Source of the DNA: an uncultured Acetatifactor sp.
Lineage (GTDB): Bacteria > Bacillota > Clostridia > Lachnospirales > Lachnospiraceae
Length of the DNA stretch: 64,000 nt
NCBI GenBank assembly: GCA_910584435.1
Contig: CAJUAP010000008.1
Coordinates: 1-64,000, forward strand
Direction of reading: 5' to 3'
Shown: piece by piece, positions 33,501 through 41,809 of the stretch
Layout: each line of letters opens with the position of its first letter
Position numbering within the stretch: position 1 is the stretch's first letter
The notes under the pieces: model-generated
The model's input: only the letters and a program-made list of their open reading frames with translations
What the model was told of the DNA's origin: nothing
Database searches by the model: none
Made by a program: the position numbers and the translations under genes

Positions 33501-35489
33501 GTGGTTGAAAATACCAATATGATTGCGGATATGATAGAGACCATTGCGCCTGTGCGTCCTGACAAATGTGCGCCGGTGATTGCGGACAGTGATAAGACGC
33601 TGACGAAAATCTGCTATGACAAGGCACACGAGATTTACGGGCCGGAACTGCCGGAAATTGTAAAAGCGCGTTTGGACAAGGAGTTAAATTCCATTATTAA
33701 GAATGGATTTGCGGTGATGTATATTATTGCCCAGAAGCTGGTGTGGAAATCTGTGGAGGATGGATATTTAGTCGGTTCCAGGGGGAGTGTGGGCAGCTCT
33801 TTTGTGGCTACCATGGCAGGGATTACGGAGATTAATCCTCTAAGTCCCCATTATTACTGCAGCAAATGCCATTATGTGGATTTTGACAGCGATGATGTGA
33901 AAGCATACGCAGGTAAGGCAGGGGTTGACATGCCTGATAAAATCTGTCCCCAATGCGGAGAGAAGCTTCACAAAGACGGCTTTGACATCCCTTTTGAGAC
34001 GTTTCTTGGCTTTAAGGGGGACAAGGAGCCGGATATTGACCTGAATTTCTCAGGGGAATACCAGTCCAAAGCACATAAGTATACGGAAGTTATCTTCGGC
34101 GCCGGGCAGACATTCCGGGCCGGGACCATTGCCACTCTGGCGGAGAAGACGGCATTCGGATATGTGAAGAGGTATTATGAAGAACACGGCCAGCACAAGC
34201 GCAACAGTGAAATCGACCGTATTGTCATGGGATGTACCGGTATCCGCAGAAGCACCGGCCAGCATCCCGGCGGCATTGTGGTGCTGCCCATCGGCCAGGA
34301 TATCAATTCCTTTACCCCAGTGCAGCATCCGGCCAATGATATGACAACGGATATTGTCACAACCCATTTTGACTATCATTCCATTGACCATAATCTGCTG
34401 AAGCTGGATATTCTGGGACACGATGATCCTACCATGATACGTATGCTGCAGGATTTGACCGGAGTGGATCCTTTGACCATACCTTTAGACGGGCAGGACG
34501 TTATGTCATTGTTCCAGAATACGGATGCCCTTGGCATTACACCGGAGCAGATAGGGGGTATACGGCTGGGGCTGTTGGGAATTCCGGAGTTTGGTACAGA
34601 ATTTGCCATGCAGATGGTTATTGATGCGAAGCCCCAGGCATTCTCGGATCTGGTGCGTATCTCCGGGCTGTCCCATGGTACGGATGTATGGCTGGGCAAT
34701 GCCAAGGATCTGATTATGAGCGGTACTGCCACCATTTCCACGGCGGTCTGTACCCGTGACGATATTATGCTGTACTTGATGCAGATGGGGGTGGAACCGG
34801 GGCTTTCCTTTACCATTATGGAAAGCGTCCGCAAGGGCAAGGGATTGAAGGATGAGTGGATTGCGGAGATGAAGGCCCATGATGTGCCGGATTGGTATGT
34901 GGGTTCCTGTAAGAAGATAAAATATATGTTCCCCAAAGCCCACGCAGCAGCTTATGTTATGATGGCATGGCGTATCGGATATTGCAAAATTCATTATCCG
35001 CTGGCGTATTATGCGGCATTTTTCAGTATTCGTGCGAAAGCCTTTTCTTATTCGATGATGTGCCAGGGACAGGCCCATTTAGAGTCCCTGATGGGAGCAT
35101 ATAAGCGCCGCATGGAGGCGGTAGCCAACAAAGAGCCGGGAGCGGAACCGCTCTCCAACAAAGAAGAACTTTCTTATAACGATATGAAAATTGTTCTGGA
35201 AATGTATGCAAGAGGATATGAATTTGTGCCCATTGATGTTTTTACGGCCAATTCCCGTTCGTTTAAAATTGTGGACGGGAAGTTAATGCCGTCTATCAAC
35301 AGTATAGACGGGCTTGGAGAAAAAGTGGCGGATTCCATTGTGGAGGCAGCAAAGGACGGCCCCTTCCTGTCAAAGGATGATTTCAGGGAACGGGCCAAGG
35401 TATCCAAGACGGTGGTGGACTTGATGGCTTCTCTGGGGCTGTTAGGGAATCTGCCGGAGTCAAACCAGCTGAGTCTGTTTGATTTTTAG
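30543..35489 (+). CDS. polC: DNA polymerase III alpha subunit, PolC type, with Gly-rich insertion
   Basis: 1648 residues, about 170-200 more than typical PolC. Domain order: N-terminal domain (1-195), an unusual Gly/Asn/Ser-rich low-complexity stretch (about 200-370), OB fold (IEDIVGELGDVTIRGKI, about 383 on) and PHP domain (ELHCHTKMSDMDG near 500). The DEDDh exonuclease is inserted in the PHP domain, with DIETTG at 606-611 and HHRAVDDAE near 755. A zinc module (CSKC near 1107, CPQC near 1137) and the polymerase core with the catalytic DIDLN (about 1164-1168) follow. PolC is the essential replicative polymerase of Firmicutes and proofreads itself. Its start overlaps the ispG stop. Confidence 0.97.
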   Translation: MMTTQKPFFEVFPTLDIQGTLHDMLEQTKIERVSATKQKDRLSVYLFSTRLILKEDIRAAEREIKKQLFPNAALAVRIRERFELSSQYTPENLMEVYRESILFELQEYSHIEYNAFRTADISYPEGAGILLTLEDTVLNRSKEEELVRVLEKILVERCGLQTGIEVAYKEAHTGRYAEDDALRIQMKVNEIYHRAKKGLMKGEGAEGQAYGDAGQGHGSDGPGYGSTGQEADGAQEYGTAGRSAGGGAGQIEGGNGGRSGGAGQGGNSGADGTGQGGNGGVYGTGRGGNSGATAAGNRAGTGISGADRTGGNGTQGGKSGADNTGSSMPQGYSSIKGKQGGTTQSYGGKTGGFRRGEFRRSGDYSHSPKQSDNPDVIYGRDFEEDAIPIEDIVGELGDVTIRGKILKLDSREIRNEKTIITFDVTDFTDTISIKLFAKNEFAKELMGSLKPGTFVKIKGVATLDKFDHEITIGSLAGIKKISDFTTTRMDMAPHKRVELHCHTKMSDMDGVSEVKDIVKRAYQWGHRAIAITDHGVVQGYTDANHVWDDLWGAEKAKRKEAGDESPDKQDFFKVIYGLEAYLVDDLKEIVTGSRGQKLNEDFVVFDIETTGFSPVNNRIIEIGAVKVCGGQVTERFSTFVNPQVPIPFEIEKLTSIRDDMVQDAPLIEEVLPEFLAFARGCVLVAHNAGFDMSFILENIRRLGITVAAENTASGKPSSGPFTYVDTVGIARVLLPDQAKHTLDAVAKTLNISLENHHRAVDDAECTALIFVKFIKMLAEQNIHTLSQVNELGASSTEAVKKMPSYHAIILAKNDLGRINLYRLVSESHLNYFHRMPRIPKSLVMKYREGLILGSACEAGELYRALLDGQSDMQIARLVHFYDYLEIQPVGNNKFMIASEKIRDINSLEDIRNVNRRIVKLGEQFHKPVVATCDVHFLDPEDEVYRRIIMTGKGFADADEQAPLYLHTTDEMLEEFAYLGSDKAYEIVVENTNMIADMIETIAPVRPDKCAPVIADSDKTLTKICYDKAHEIYGPELPEIVKARLDKELNSIIKNGFAVMYIIAQKLVWKSVEDGYLVGSRGSVGSSFVATMAGITEINPLSPHYYCSKCHYVDFDSDDVKAYAGKAGVDMPDKICPQCGEKLHKDGFDIPFETFLGFKGDKEPDIDLNFSGEYQSKAHKYTEVIFGAGQTFRAGTIATLAEKTAFGYVKRYYEEHGQHKRNSEIDRIVMGCTGIRRSTGQHPGGIVVLPIGQDINSFTPVQHPANDMTTDIVTTHFDYHSIDHNLLKLDILGHDDPTMIRMLQDLTGVDPLTIPLDGQDVMSLFQNTDALGITPEQIGGIRLGLLGIPEFGTEFAMQMVIDAKPQAFSDLVRISGLSHGTDVWLGNAKDLIMSGTATISTAVCTRDDIMLYLMQMGVEPGLSFTIMESVRKGKGLKDEWIAEMKAHDVPDWYVGSCKKIKYMFPKAHAAAYVMMAWRIGYCKIHYPLAYYAAFFSIRAKAFSYSMMCQGQAHLESLMGAYKRRMEAVANKEPGAEPLSNKEELSYNDMKIVLEMYARGYEFVPIDVFTANSRSFKIVDGKLMPSINSIDGLGEKVADSIVEAAKDGPFLSKDDFRERAKVSKTVVDLMASLGLLGNLPESNQLSLFDF
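31140..31670 (+). repeat. Low-complexity coding repeat inside polC
   Basis: The segment encodes about 175 residues dominated by Gly, Ala, Ser, Asn, Gln and Thr. Between about 31311 and 31445 there are three to four degenerate units of roughly 36-45 bases that encode GTGxGGNSGA-like peptides. The frame is intact throughout. No membrane or known fold signal; intrinsically disordered by composition. Confidence 0.8.
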
Positions 35490-35617
35490 AAGGAGGCGGC
35501 TGTGGTCTCACTGGGCGGAACTGCCGTACAGGTGATTTTAGGATGGAATCAGGGTATATATGTCCGGACATTGAAGCGAGGACTAAGATGGCTGGTACAG
35601 CTGAACGCAGGACGGAA

Positions 35618-36682
35618 TCAGGGGATGAGCTTTCGGCGCAGCCAGGCAGAGAGCTTTTTTTCAAAAAGGAACCAGCCCATGAGAGCAAGAAATGTACTGA
35701 CGGCAAGAGCCGCCGCCGCACCCAGAAGCGTACGGGGGGTGCAGACAGAGAAATCGAATACGGCCCGGTCCAACAGTATCACGGGATAATAGTGTACTAA
35801 ATACAGGGAAAAACTGATGTCGCCCAGCCGCACCAGGGCGGCAGGTATTCTGCGCAGGTACAGTCCTGCTGTGAAGGCGCACAGTACGATGAGCAGGGCA
35901 GGCAGCCCCCACAGGAGAGGGCGGCGGAAGCCGAGAATATTGATTCCCGGCTTGGTGATGAGCAATCCGGTAAATCCGCCCACAAGTCCTGAGATACTGA
36001 GAGGCAGACTGATTCCCGGCAGCCGGGAAGTCTGTTGTAGACGATATAATCCCCAGGCGGCATAATAGCCGAGAATGCCGAGGATAAACTCCAGCATGAC
36101 CGGGCTGCCGTAAAAGGCAAGAAAGGCTGGGGGAGAAGGCAGCAGGCTTGCGGCGGCAACGGTTCCTGACAGTAATATGCTGCAGAAGAAGCCTCTGTAT
36201 TTATGATTGATTTTCAGCGCAATTAGAAACAATATATAGAAAAATACCTCGCAGTTTATAGTCCAGCCCACACGCATCAATGGCTGAAGCACACCGCCGC
36301 CAATGTCAAAAGGGAGGAACAGGAGACTCTTTAAGAGAAATACGGGGTCGGCCTTGCTCTGCTCAAACATTCCCGGAAACAGAACCAGAAGGAAAAAGGT
36401 TCCCAGGGTCATAAAATAGTACAGGGGCAGAATGCGTATCAGCCGTTTCCTGAGGAAATATCGCGTATGGGAATGGGTGGAATACATGATCATAAAACCG
36501 CTGATGCAGAAAAAGATGTCCACGCCAAAAGCGCCGCAGTTTAGAAAACGGATATGCTCCAATACGATGAACAGGGCTGTGATACCCCGTAAAGCCTGGA
36601 TGCTGTCAAAATGCCGGCTGTGAAAATCTGTATTTTTTATGCTGATGTCTGTGCCGATGTCGGTGTTCATGCCTATGCTCAT
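35618..36682 (-). CDS. Acyltransferase family 3 membrane protein (OafA/YrhL-like)
   Basis: 354 residues from ATG 36682 (minus strand), chosen because AGGAGAAG precedes it; TTG 36724 is possible. About ten membrane helices. Family marks are SIQALRGITALFIVLEHIRF at the N-terminus (catalytic His in the EH pair), GVDIFFCISGFMI and the RKRLIRILPLYY segment. Such enzymes O-acylate cell-surface polysaccharides or lipids. The N-terminus has a short low-complexity run (GMSIGMNTDIGTDISIKNTD). The gene stands alone, convergent with polC, from which it is separated by 128 bases without a clear terminator. Confidence 0.88.
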   Translation of the reverse strand: MSIGMNTDIGTDISIKNTDFHSRHFDSIQALRGITALFIVLEHIRFLNCGAFGVDIFFCISGFMIMYSTHSHTRYFLRKRLIRILPLYYFMTLGTFFLLVLFPGMFEQSKADPVFLLKSLLFLPFDIGGGVLQPLMRVGWTINCEVFFYILFLIALKINHKYRGFFCSILLSGTVAAASLLPSPPAFLAFYGSPVMLEFILGILGYYAAWGLYRLQQTSRLPGISLPLSISGLVGGFTGLLITKPGINILGFRRPLLWGLPALLIVLCAFTAGLYLRRIPAALVRLGDISFSLYLVHYYPVILLDRAVFDFSVCTPRTLLGAAAALAVSTFLALMGWFLFEKKLSAWLRRKLIP

Positions 36683-36965
36683 GCCTGTCTTCTCCTGATT
36701 TGTAATAATTCCACTATCTACCAATTATAACAATCAGAGGAAAAATTGCAATGTGTTTTGGAGGGAAATCTGCTGCGGAAATTGAATCGTAAGAATTTTC
36801 AGAAAAAATAAATGCTTTACTTTGGAAGAAAGATATAATAAAATAAAAATAATAAAGGAAAATAAGAATGGTATTTAAGATAATTACGTAACAGCGGCAT
36901 TGGGCATATTTGGTATAAAAATATGTTTTGAACGGGAAAAATATGAATCTGCGGACTCCCGGCGC

Positions 36966-37091
36966 TGGAAGGACAGATGCGGAACTTATTAACAGCATCT
37001 GTCCGGACAGTACCCAGGACAATGCTCGACAATGCTTTTTAGACGAGCGTTGTTCTGCCGTTGATGGTACTGGAAGGACAGATGCGGAACT
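36966..37091 (+). promoter_or_regulatory. Leader with duplicated arm and mutually exclusive hairpins
   Basis: A 21-base sequence, TGGAAGGACAGATGCGGAACT, occurs at 36966-36986 and again at 37071-37091. Between them GCATCTGTCC (36995-37004) is the exact complement of GGACAGATGC in both copies, so it can pair with either (10 bp). GCTCG (37024-37028) and CGAGC (37044-37048) also pair. The second copy ends just before the AGGAGGG Shine-Dalgarno of the next gene. The remaining part of the 386-base gap (36725-36960) is A/T-rich and shows nothing else. Confidence 0.5.
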
Positions 37092-37110
37092 CTAAATAGG
37101 AGGGAATGGT

Positions 37111-38709
37111 ATGAAGCTGATTTTTGTGGGTGCTGATCATGAAGTAACAGGTAGCTGCCATTATCTTGAAACGGGAAATAAGCGTATTCTGGTGGATTAT
37201 GGTATGGAGCAGGGAGTCAATGTGTTTGAAAATGTGCCTCTCCCGGTAGATGAGGCACAGATTGATTATGTATTTCTGACCCATGCGCATATTGACCATT
37301 CCGGTTTGCTGCCGCTCTTATATGCAAGAGGATTCAGGGGACAGGTGTTTGCCACAGATGCAACCTCGGATCTGTGCAGTATTATGCTCCGTGACTGTGC
37401 TCATATCCAGATGATGGAAGCAGAGTGGAAGAACAGGAAAGCCAAGAGGAGCGATGCGCTGAATGAGATGGAACCGCTCTACACTATGGAGGATGCAGAA
37501 GGTGTAATCAAGTGCTTTGTACCCTGCCATTATGACCGGGAAGTGGAAGTGTGCGAAGGCATTAAGATTCGTTTTACGGATATCGGGCATCTGCTGGGTT
37601 CTGCAAGTATTGAGGTGTGGCTGACGGAAGAAGGCCGCACGAAAAAAATCGTATTTTCAGGGGATATCGGCAATAAGAATCTTCCCTTACTAAGGGATCC
37701 GGCGTACACCGAAGAAGCGGATTATGTGGTGATGGAATCCACCTATGGCAACAGGCTGCACGCTGCGGAAAATCCGGACTATGTGAAGGAATTGGCGGCA
37801 ATTCTGCAGGAAACTTTTGACCGGGGCGGCAATGTGGTCATTCCTTCTTTTGCAGTGGGCAGAACCCAGGAGCTGCTTTATTTCCTCCGCAAGATTAAAG
37901 TTGGGCGCATGGTTAAGGGACATGAGAATTTTCCTGTATATGTGGATAGCCCTCTGGCCGTGGAAGCAACGGGAATTTTCCAGGATAACAGAATGGAGTG
38001 CTTTGGGGATGAAGCCATGGATCTGGTGAAGGAAGGAATCAATCCCATATCCTTTGCCGGTTTAAAATTGGCGATTACAAGTGAAGAATCAAAGGAAATC
38101 AACTTTATTGATACCCCCAAAGTTATCATTTCTGCTTCCGGCATGTGTGAGGCAGGACGTATCAGACATCATTTGAAGCATAATCTGTGGCGGCCGGAGT
38201 GCACAATCCTTTTTGTGGGATATCAGGCGGTGGGAACGCTGGGCAGACTGATTGTGGATGGAATCGATGAGGTGAAGCTGTTCGGGGAGTCCATACATAT
38301 ACGTGCACAGATTAAGAAGCTTATCGGTATGAGCGGTCATGCGGATAAGGATGGGCTGATTGAGTGGCTGTCGGGGTTTGAAGAAAAGCCCAGGAAGGTA
38401 TTTGTAGTACATGGTGAGGACAGTGTATGTATGGAATTTGCAGAATGCCTGAGAGTGGAGTATGGGCATAATACATATGCACCTTACAGCGGTACGGAAT
38501 TTGATCTGCTTTCCGGCAAACTGCTGTATGAGGCTGCACCGATGCCGGTGAGGAAGAAAGCGAAATCTGTTGCCTCCAGCGTTTATGCGAGACTGCTTGC
38601 GGCTGCGAAGAGGCTGCTTGCGCTGGTGCAGAAGAGCGAGGGAATGCCCAATAAGGACATGGGTAAATTTGCAGATCAAATCAATTCTCTGTGTGATAAA
38701 TGGGAGTGA
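37111..38709 (+). CDS. MBL-fold beta-CASP RNA exo/endonuclease-like protein
   Basis: 532 residues. The metallo-beta-lactamase core has FLTHAHIDHSG (motif II, residues 56-65), GHLLGSAS (motif III His) and FSGDIGN (motif IV Asp). The beta-CASP part has ESTYGNR (motif A), ISASGMCEAGRIRHHLKHNL (motif B) and VVHGEDSVCMEF (motif C). The RMMBL end GMSGHADKDGLIEWL is also visible. This is the CPSF-73/archaeal-type beta-CASP family found in bacteria, distinct from RNase J. It probably cleaves RNA, but its substrates are unknown. ATG 37111 has an excellent AGGAGGG site. Confidence 0.9.
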   Translation: MKLIFVGADHEVTGSCHYLETGNKRILVDYGMEQGVNVFENVPLPVDEAQIDYVFLTHAHIDHSGLLPLLYARGFRGQVFATDATSDLCSIMLRDCAHIQMMEAEWKNRKAKRSDALNEMEPLYTMEDAEGVIKCFVPCHYDREVEVCEGIKIRFTDIGHLLGSASIEVWLTEEGRTKKIVFSGDIGNKNLPLLRDPAYTEEADYVVMESTYGNRLHAAENPDYVKELAAILQETFDRGGNVVIPSFAVGRTQELLYFLRKIKVGRMVKGHENFPVYVDSPLAVEATGIFQDNRMECFGDEAMDLVKEGINPISFAGLKLAITSEESKEINFIDTPKVIISASGMCEAGRIRHHLKHNLWRPECTILFVGYQAVGTLGRLIVDGIDEVKLFGESIHIRAQIKKLIGMSGHADKDGLIEWLSGFEEKPRKVFVVHGEDSVCMEFAECLRVEYGHNTYAPYSGTEFDLLSGKLLYEAAPMPVRKKAKSVASSVYARLLAAAKRLLALVQKSEGMPNKDMGKFADQINSLCDKWE

Positions 38710-38720
38710 GGACAGCGCAT

Positions 38721-39221
38721 ATGAATATCATTGCGGCAGTGGATAACAATTGGGCGATTGGCAGGAAGGGACAGCTCCTTGTCCGTATTCCCAATGATCA
38801 TAAACAGTTTCGGCAGGAGACCATGGGAAAGGTCGTGGTCTACGGCCGCAAGACCCTGGAAACATTTCCGCAGGGAATGCCGCTGGAGGGCCGTGTCAAT
38901 ATCATTCTCTCCAGAACGCCCGACTTCAGGGTAAAAGGTGCGGCGGCGGCTTCTTCTGTAGATATGCTTTTGGAGATGCTGCGGGAGTATCCTTCCCAAG
39001 ATGTGTATATAGCCGGGGGGGAGAGCGTTTACCGGCAGCTTCTTCCCTATTGTGACACCGCGTATATCACGAAGATTGACCATGTATATGAGGCGGATGC
39101 TTATTTCCCTGATTTGGATCATCATGCAGAATGGAAGCTTACGGCAGACAGCGATGAGCAGACCTATTTTGATATTGCGTATACTTTCCTGCGCTATGAA
39201 AAGTGTGAGAAGAAAATCTAA
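38721..39221 (+). CDS. folA: Dihydrofolate reductase
   Basis: 166 residues from ATG 38721 (an in-frame start at 38700 overlaps the upstream gene and is less likely). Typical marks: NIIAAVDNNWAIGRKGQLL at the start, RIPNDHKQF with the substrate-binding Asp, GRKTLETFP, and DVYIAGGESVYRQLLP near the cofactor site. It reduces dihydrofolate to tetrahydrofolate with NADPH. thyA is not adjacent. The Tyr in VVYGRKT replaces the usual Met of VMGRKT; the importance of that is unknown. Confidence 0.95.
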   Translation: MNIIAAVDNNWAIGRKGQLLVRIPNDHKQFRQETMGKVVVYGRKTLETFPQGMPLEGRVNIILSRTPDFRVKGAAAASSVDMLLEMLREYPSQDVYIAGGESVYRQLLPYCDTAYITKIDHVYEADAYFPDLDHHAEWKLTADSDEQTYFDIAYTFLRYEKCEKKI

Positions 39222-39335
39222 TCCCTTGCGGCAGAGGCCGCTTCGCGAAGATTTTCTACGGCGCAAGAACAGCGTCTGCTCACACTGAAGAATGCCAAAT
39301 GCGGGCATTCGTCTCATTGATTGTCTGTGCCGCTC

Positions 39336-39397
39336 AAAGAGGTGGGATCCGTCCCCCTCTTGTCGGCATGTCTGGAAGTGTGAAGGAAATGAAGATT
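39336..39397 (+). repeat. Copy 1 of the AAAGAGGTGGG short repeat
   Basis: AAAGAGGTGGG...CCCCCTCTT forms a small inverted repeat and is followed by GGAAGTGTGAAGGAAATGAA. A related block, partly reordered and with the AAAGAGGTGGG unit doubled, lies at 41690-41783. Confidence 0.6.
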
Positions 39398-39421
39398 ATT
39401 TTAAAGCATGCTCTTTGGGCA

Positions 39422-39449
39422 TTTAGACTGGAAAGTATGACTGTATAAT
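39422..39449 (+). promoter_or_regulatory. Candidate promoter of ilvE
   Basis: A perfect TATAAT at 39444-39449 with TTTAGA at 39422-39427, spaced 16. Downstream, AATATACAATATAG occurs twice before the ATG, which might be an operator. No T-box leader was recognised. Confidence 0.45.
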
Positions 39450-39511
39450 AAGATAGCAATAATATACAATATAGTACAATTAATATACAATATAGAAAGA
39501 AGGAATCAGAA

Positions 39512-40537
39512 ATGGAGAAGAAAAATATCGATTGGAGTAATCTTGGATTCGGATATGTGCAGACGGATCAGAGGTATGTTTCCAATTACAGGGATGGCGC
39601 ATGGGATGAGGGTGTTCTTACGGAAGATGCCAATATTGTCCTGAATGAATGTGCGGGTGTTCTGCAATATGCGCAGACGATTTTCGAGGGGTTGAAGGCA
39701 TATACCACGGAAGACGGGCATATTGTGGCGTTCCGCCCTGACCTGAATGCAGAGCGCATGGAGTCTTCGGCAAAGCGTCTGGAGATGCCGGTGTTTCCCA
39801 GGGAGCGTTTTATAGATGCCGTTACAAAGGTGGTGGCGGCAAATGCTGCCTATGTGCCTCCTTATGGCAGCGGCGCTACACTGTATTTGCGTCCTTATAT
39901 GTTTGGAACAAATTCCGTTATCGGCGTAAAGCCTGCGACAGAGTATCAGTTTCGCGTATTCTGTACACCTGTGGGGCCTTATTTCAAGGGAGGCGCGAAA
40001 CCTTTGACCATTCGGGTCAGTGATTTTGACCGGGCAGCACCACATGGAACAGGGCATATTAAGGCAGGTCTGAATTATGCTATGAGTCTGCATGCCATAG
40101 TCAGTGCTCATGAAGAGGGTTATGATGAGAATATGTATCTTGATCCCGGAACGCGGACCAAAGTAGAAGAGACCGGGGGCGCGAATTTCCTGTTTGTCAC
40201 GAAGGACGGGAACGTAGTCACACCGAAATCAGACAGTATTCTTCCGTCTATTACACGCCGTTCTCTTGTGTATGTAGCAAAGGAATATCTTGGACTGAAG
40301 GTGGAAGAAAGGGAAGTGCTGTTAAGTGAAGTGAAGGATTTTGCAGAATGCGGATTGTGCGGTACTGCAGCTGTGATCTCGCCGGTGGGGAAAATTGTCG
40401 ATCATGGCAGGGAGATTTGTCTGCCCAGCGGCATGGAGGAAATGGGCCCCGTGACCCGAAGGCTTTATGAAACCCTGACTGGAATTCAGATGGGCCGGAT
40501 AGAAGCGCCTGAAGGCTGGATACATGTGATAGAGTGA
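39512..40537 (+). CDS. ilvE: Branched-chain amino acid aminotransferase
   Basis: 341 residues, normal for the class-IV PLP enzymes. The PLP lysine is K184 in GTGHIKAGLNY. Other marks are EGLKAYTTEDG, LRPYMFGT, EETGGANFLFVT and CGTAAVISPVG. It makes Leu, Ile and Val from their keto acids with glutamate. The neighbours are folA and a PrsA-like gene, not other ilv or leu genes. ATG 39512 follows AAGAAGGAA. Its stop overlaps a possible GTG start of the next gene, but that gene more likely begins at 40549. Confidence 0.96.
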   Translation: MEKKNIDWSNLGFGYVQTDQRYVSNYRDGAWDEGVLTEDANIVLNECAGVLQYAQTIFEGLKAYTTEDGHIVAFRPDLNAERMESSAKRLEMPVFPRERFIDAVTKVVAANAAYVPPYGSGATLYLRPYMFGTNSVIGVKPATEYQFRVFCTPVGPYFKGGAKPLTIRVSDFDRAAPHGTGHIKAGLNYAMSLHAIVSAHEEGYDENMYLDPGTRTKVEETGGANFLFVTKDGNVVTPKSDSILPSITRRSLVYVAKEYLGLKVEEREVLLSEVKDFAECGLCGTAAVISPVGKIVDHGREICLPSGMEEMGPVTRRLYETLTGIQMGRIEAPEGWIHVIE

Positions 40538-40548
40538 GGGGCGTCTGC

Positions 40549-41691
40549 ATGAGAAGAAAGCTGCCATTAGGCGTCTGCAAGCGATTTGCCCGTAAGATAG
40601 CAATGATGTTACGGGATGCATCTGCCGGACATACCCTGCTGCGTCTGGGAAGAACAGGGGCGGCGGTGTGTGTGTTGTCAGCAGTGCTGCTGACAGCGTG
40701 CGGCGATGAAGGTAACAATGCGAAGGTGATTTTTACCACAGGTTTCGGCAAAGAAGATGTATTCCGAGTTGGAAACGGCGTCTGTACTGTTCCGGAGATT
40801 ATGGTGTATTTGACCAATACCGGTAATCAGTATGAAAGTGTATATGGGCCGGATGTGTGGAATGTTTCCCGGAACGGTATCACATTGGAGGAGAATGTTA
40901 AGGAAACCGTATTAGCGAAAATGGCGCAGATTAAGACCATGTATCTGCTGGCGCAGGATCGGGGTGTTACACTGGAGGAAGAGGAGAACCAACGGGTGGA
41001 ACGGGCCGCTGCCGAATACTTTTTGTCATTGAATGATACGGAAAAGGAGATGATGGGTGTAAGTGCGGAGCTGATAGAACAGCTTTACCGGGAGTATGCT
41101 CTGGCAGATAAAGTTTATCAGTTTATCATTCAGGATGTTAAGCCGGAGATCAGTGATGATGAAGCGCGAACAATCATGGTACAGCATATTCTGCTTCGTA
41201 CCGATACCATTGATAATGCGGGGAACAGAGTTGCATATTCGGATAAAGTAAAGCAGTCTGTCTATGAAAAAGCCTGTGAAATACGTCGGAAGGCGGTGGA
41301 GGGTGAAGCTGATTTCGTAGAACTGGCGTCCAGGTTCAGCGAAGATTCTTCCATTACTTATTCGTTTCGTAAGGGAGAGGCGGATGCGGCTATTGAGGAA
41401 GAAGCTTTTTCGCTGGAAACCGGAGAGATCAGCCAGGTGATTGAAACGGAGAAGGGCTATCATATTATGAAGTGCATCAGTACTTTTGACAGGGAACAGA
41501 CTGACAGAAATAAATTAGTGATCATAGAAGAGAAGCGCAGGGAAATATTTGGTCAGGAATATGATGCCTATGTGGAAACGCTGGCACGTCAGCTTAACAC
41601 CAAATTGTGGGAAGAGATAACGCTTTTACATGATGAAGATGTTACTACGACAGAATTTTTTGATGTCTATGCCAAGTATTTTCCCCGTTGA
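40549..41691 (+). CDS. PpiC-type peptidyl-prolyl isomerase lipoprotein (PrsA-like)
   Basis: 380 residues from ATG 40549 with GAGGGG upstream. The lipobox LLTAC places the lipidated Cys at residue 51, after an unusually long basic N-terminal region. A SurA/PrsA-like N-domain is followed by the parvulin rotamase domain (about residues 205-305): IMVQHILLR, DFVELASRFSEDSS, AFSLETGEISQVIETEKGYHI. It ends in a helical C-terminal segment. Such lipoproteins fold exported proteins outside the membrane. It probably shares a transcript with ilvE (11-base gap). Confidence 0.9.
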   Translation: MRRKLPLGVCKRFARKIAMMLRDASAGHTLLRLGRTGAAVCVLSAVLLTACGDEGNNAKVIFTTGFGKEDVFRVGNGVCTVPEIMVYLTNTGNQYESVYGPDVWNVSRNGITLEENVKETVLAKMAQIKTMYLLAQDRGVTLEEEENQRVERAAAEYFLSLNDTEKEMMGVSAELIEQLYREYALADKVYQFIIQDVKPEISDDEARTIMVQHILLRTDTIDNAGNRVAYSDKVKQSVYEKACEIRRKAVEGEADFVELASRFSEDSSITYSFRKGEADAAIEEEAFSLETGEISQVIETEKGYHIMKCISTFDREQTDRNKLVIIEEKRREIFGQEYDAYVETLARQLNTKLWEEITLLHDEDVTTTEFFDVYAKYFPR

Positions 41692-41783
41692 AGGAAATGA
41701 AGATTTCGCCCCCCCAAAGAGGTGGGCTTCGCCCCCTAAAGAGGTGGGCTTTGCCCCCTCTTGGCGGTGTGTGGAAGTGTATG
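41690..41783 (+). repeat. Copy 2 of the AAAGAGGTGGG short repeat
   Basis: It starts at the stop of the PrsA-like gene with GAAGGAAATGAAGATT. Two AAAGAGGTGGG units (41716-41726, 41738-41748) are 22 bases apart, and CCCCCTCTTGGCGGTGTGTG then GGAAGTGT follow. It shares all its pieces with the block at 39336. Confidence 0.6.
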
Positions 41784-41809
41784 GCAATAGGGCAGAAAGG
41801 AAAAGCAAA

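Noticed and set aside
35502..35800. Plus-strand open frames after polC
   Set aside because: They lie opposite the last part of the acyltransferase, which has full family motifs on the minus strand, and show no protein-like composition.
36834..36839. TATAAT upstream of the beta-CASP gene
   Set aside because: No acceptable -35 at 16-18 bases and no extended -10; the A/T-rich context makes chance likely.
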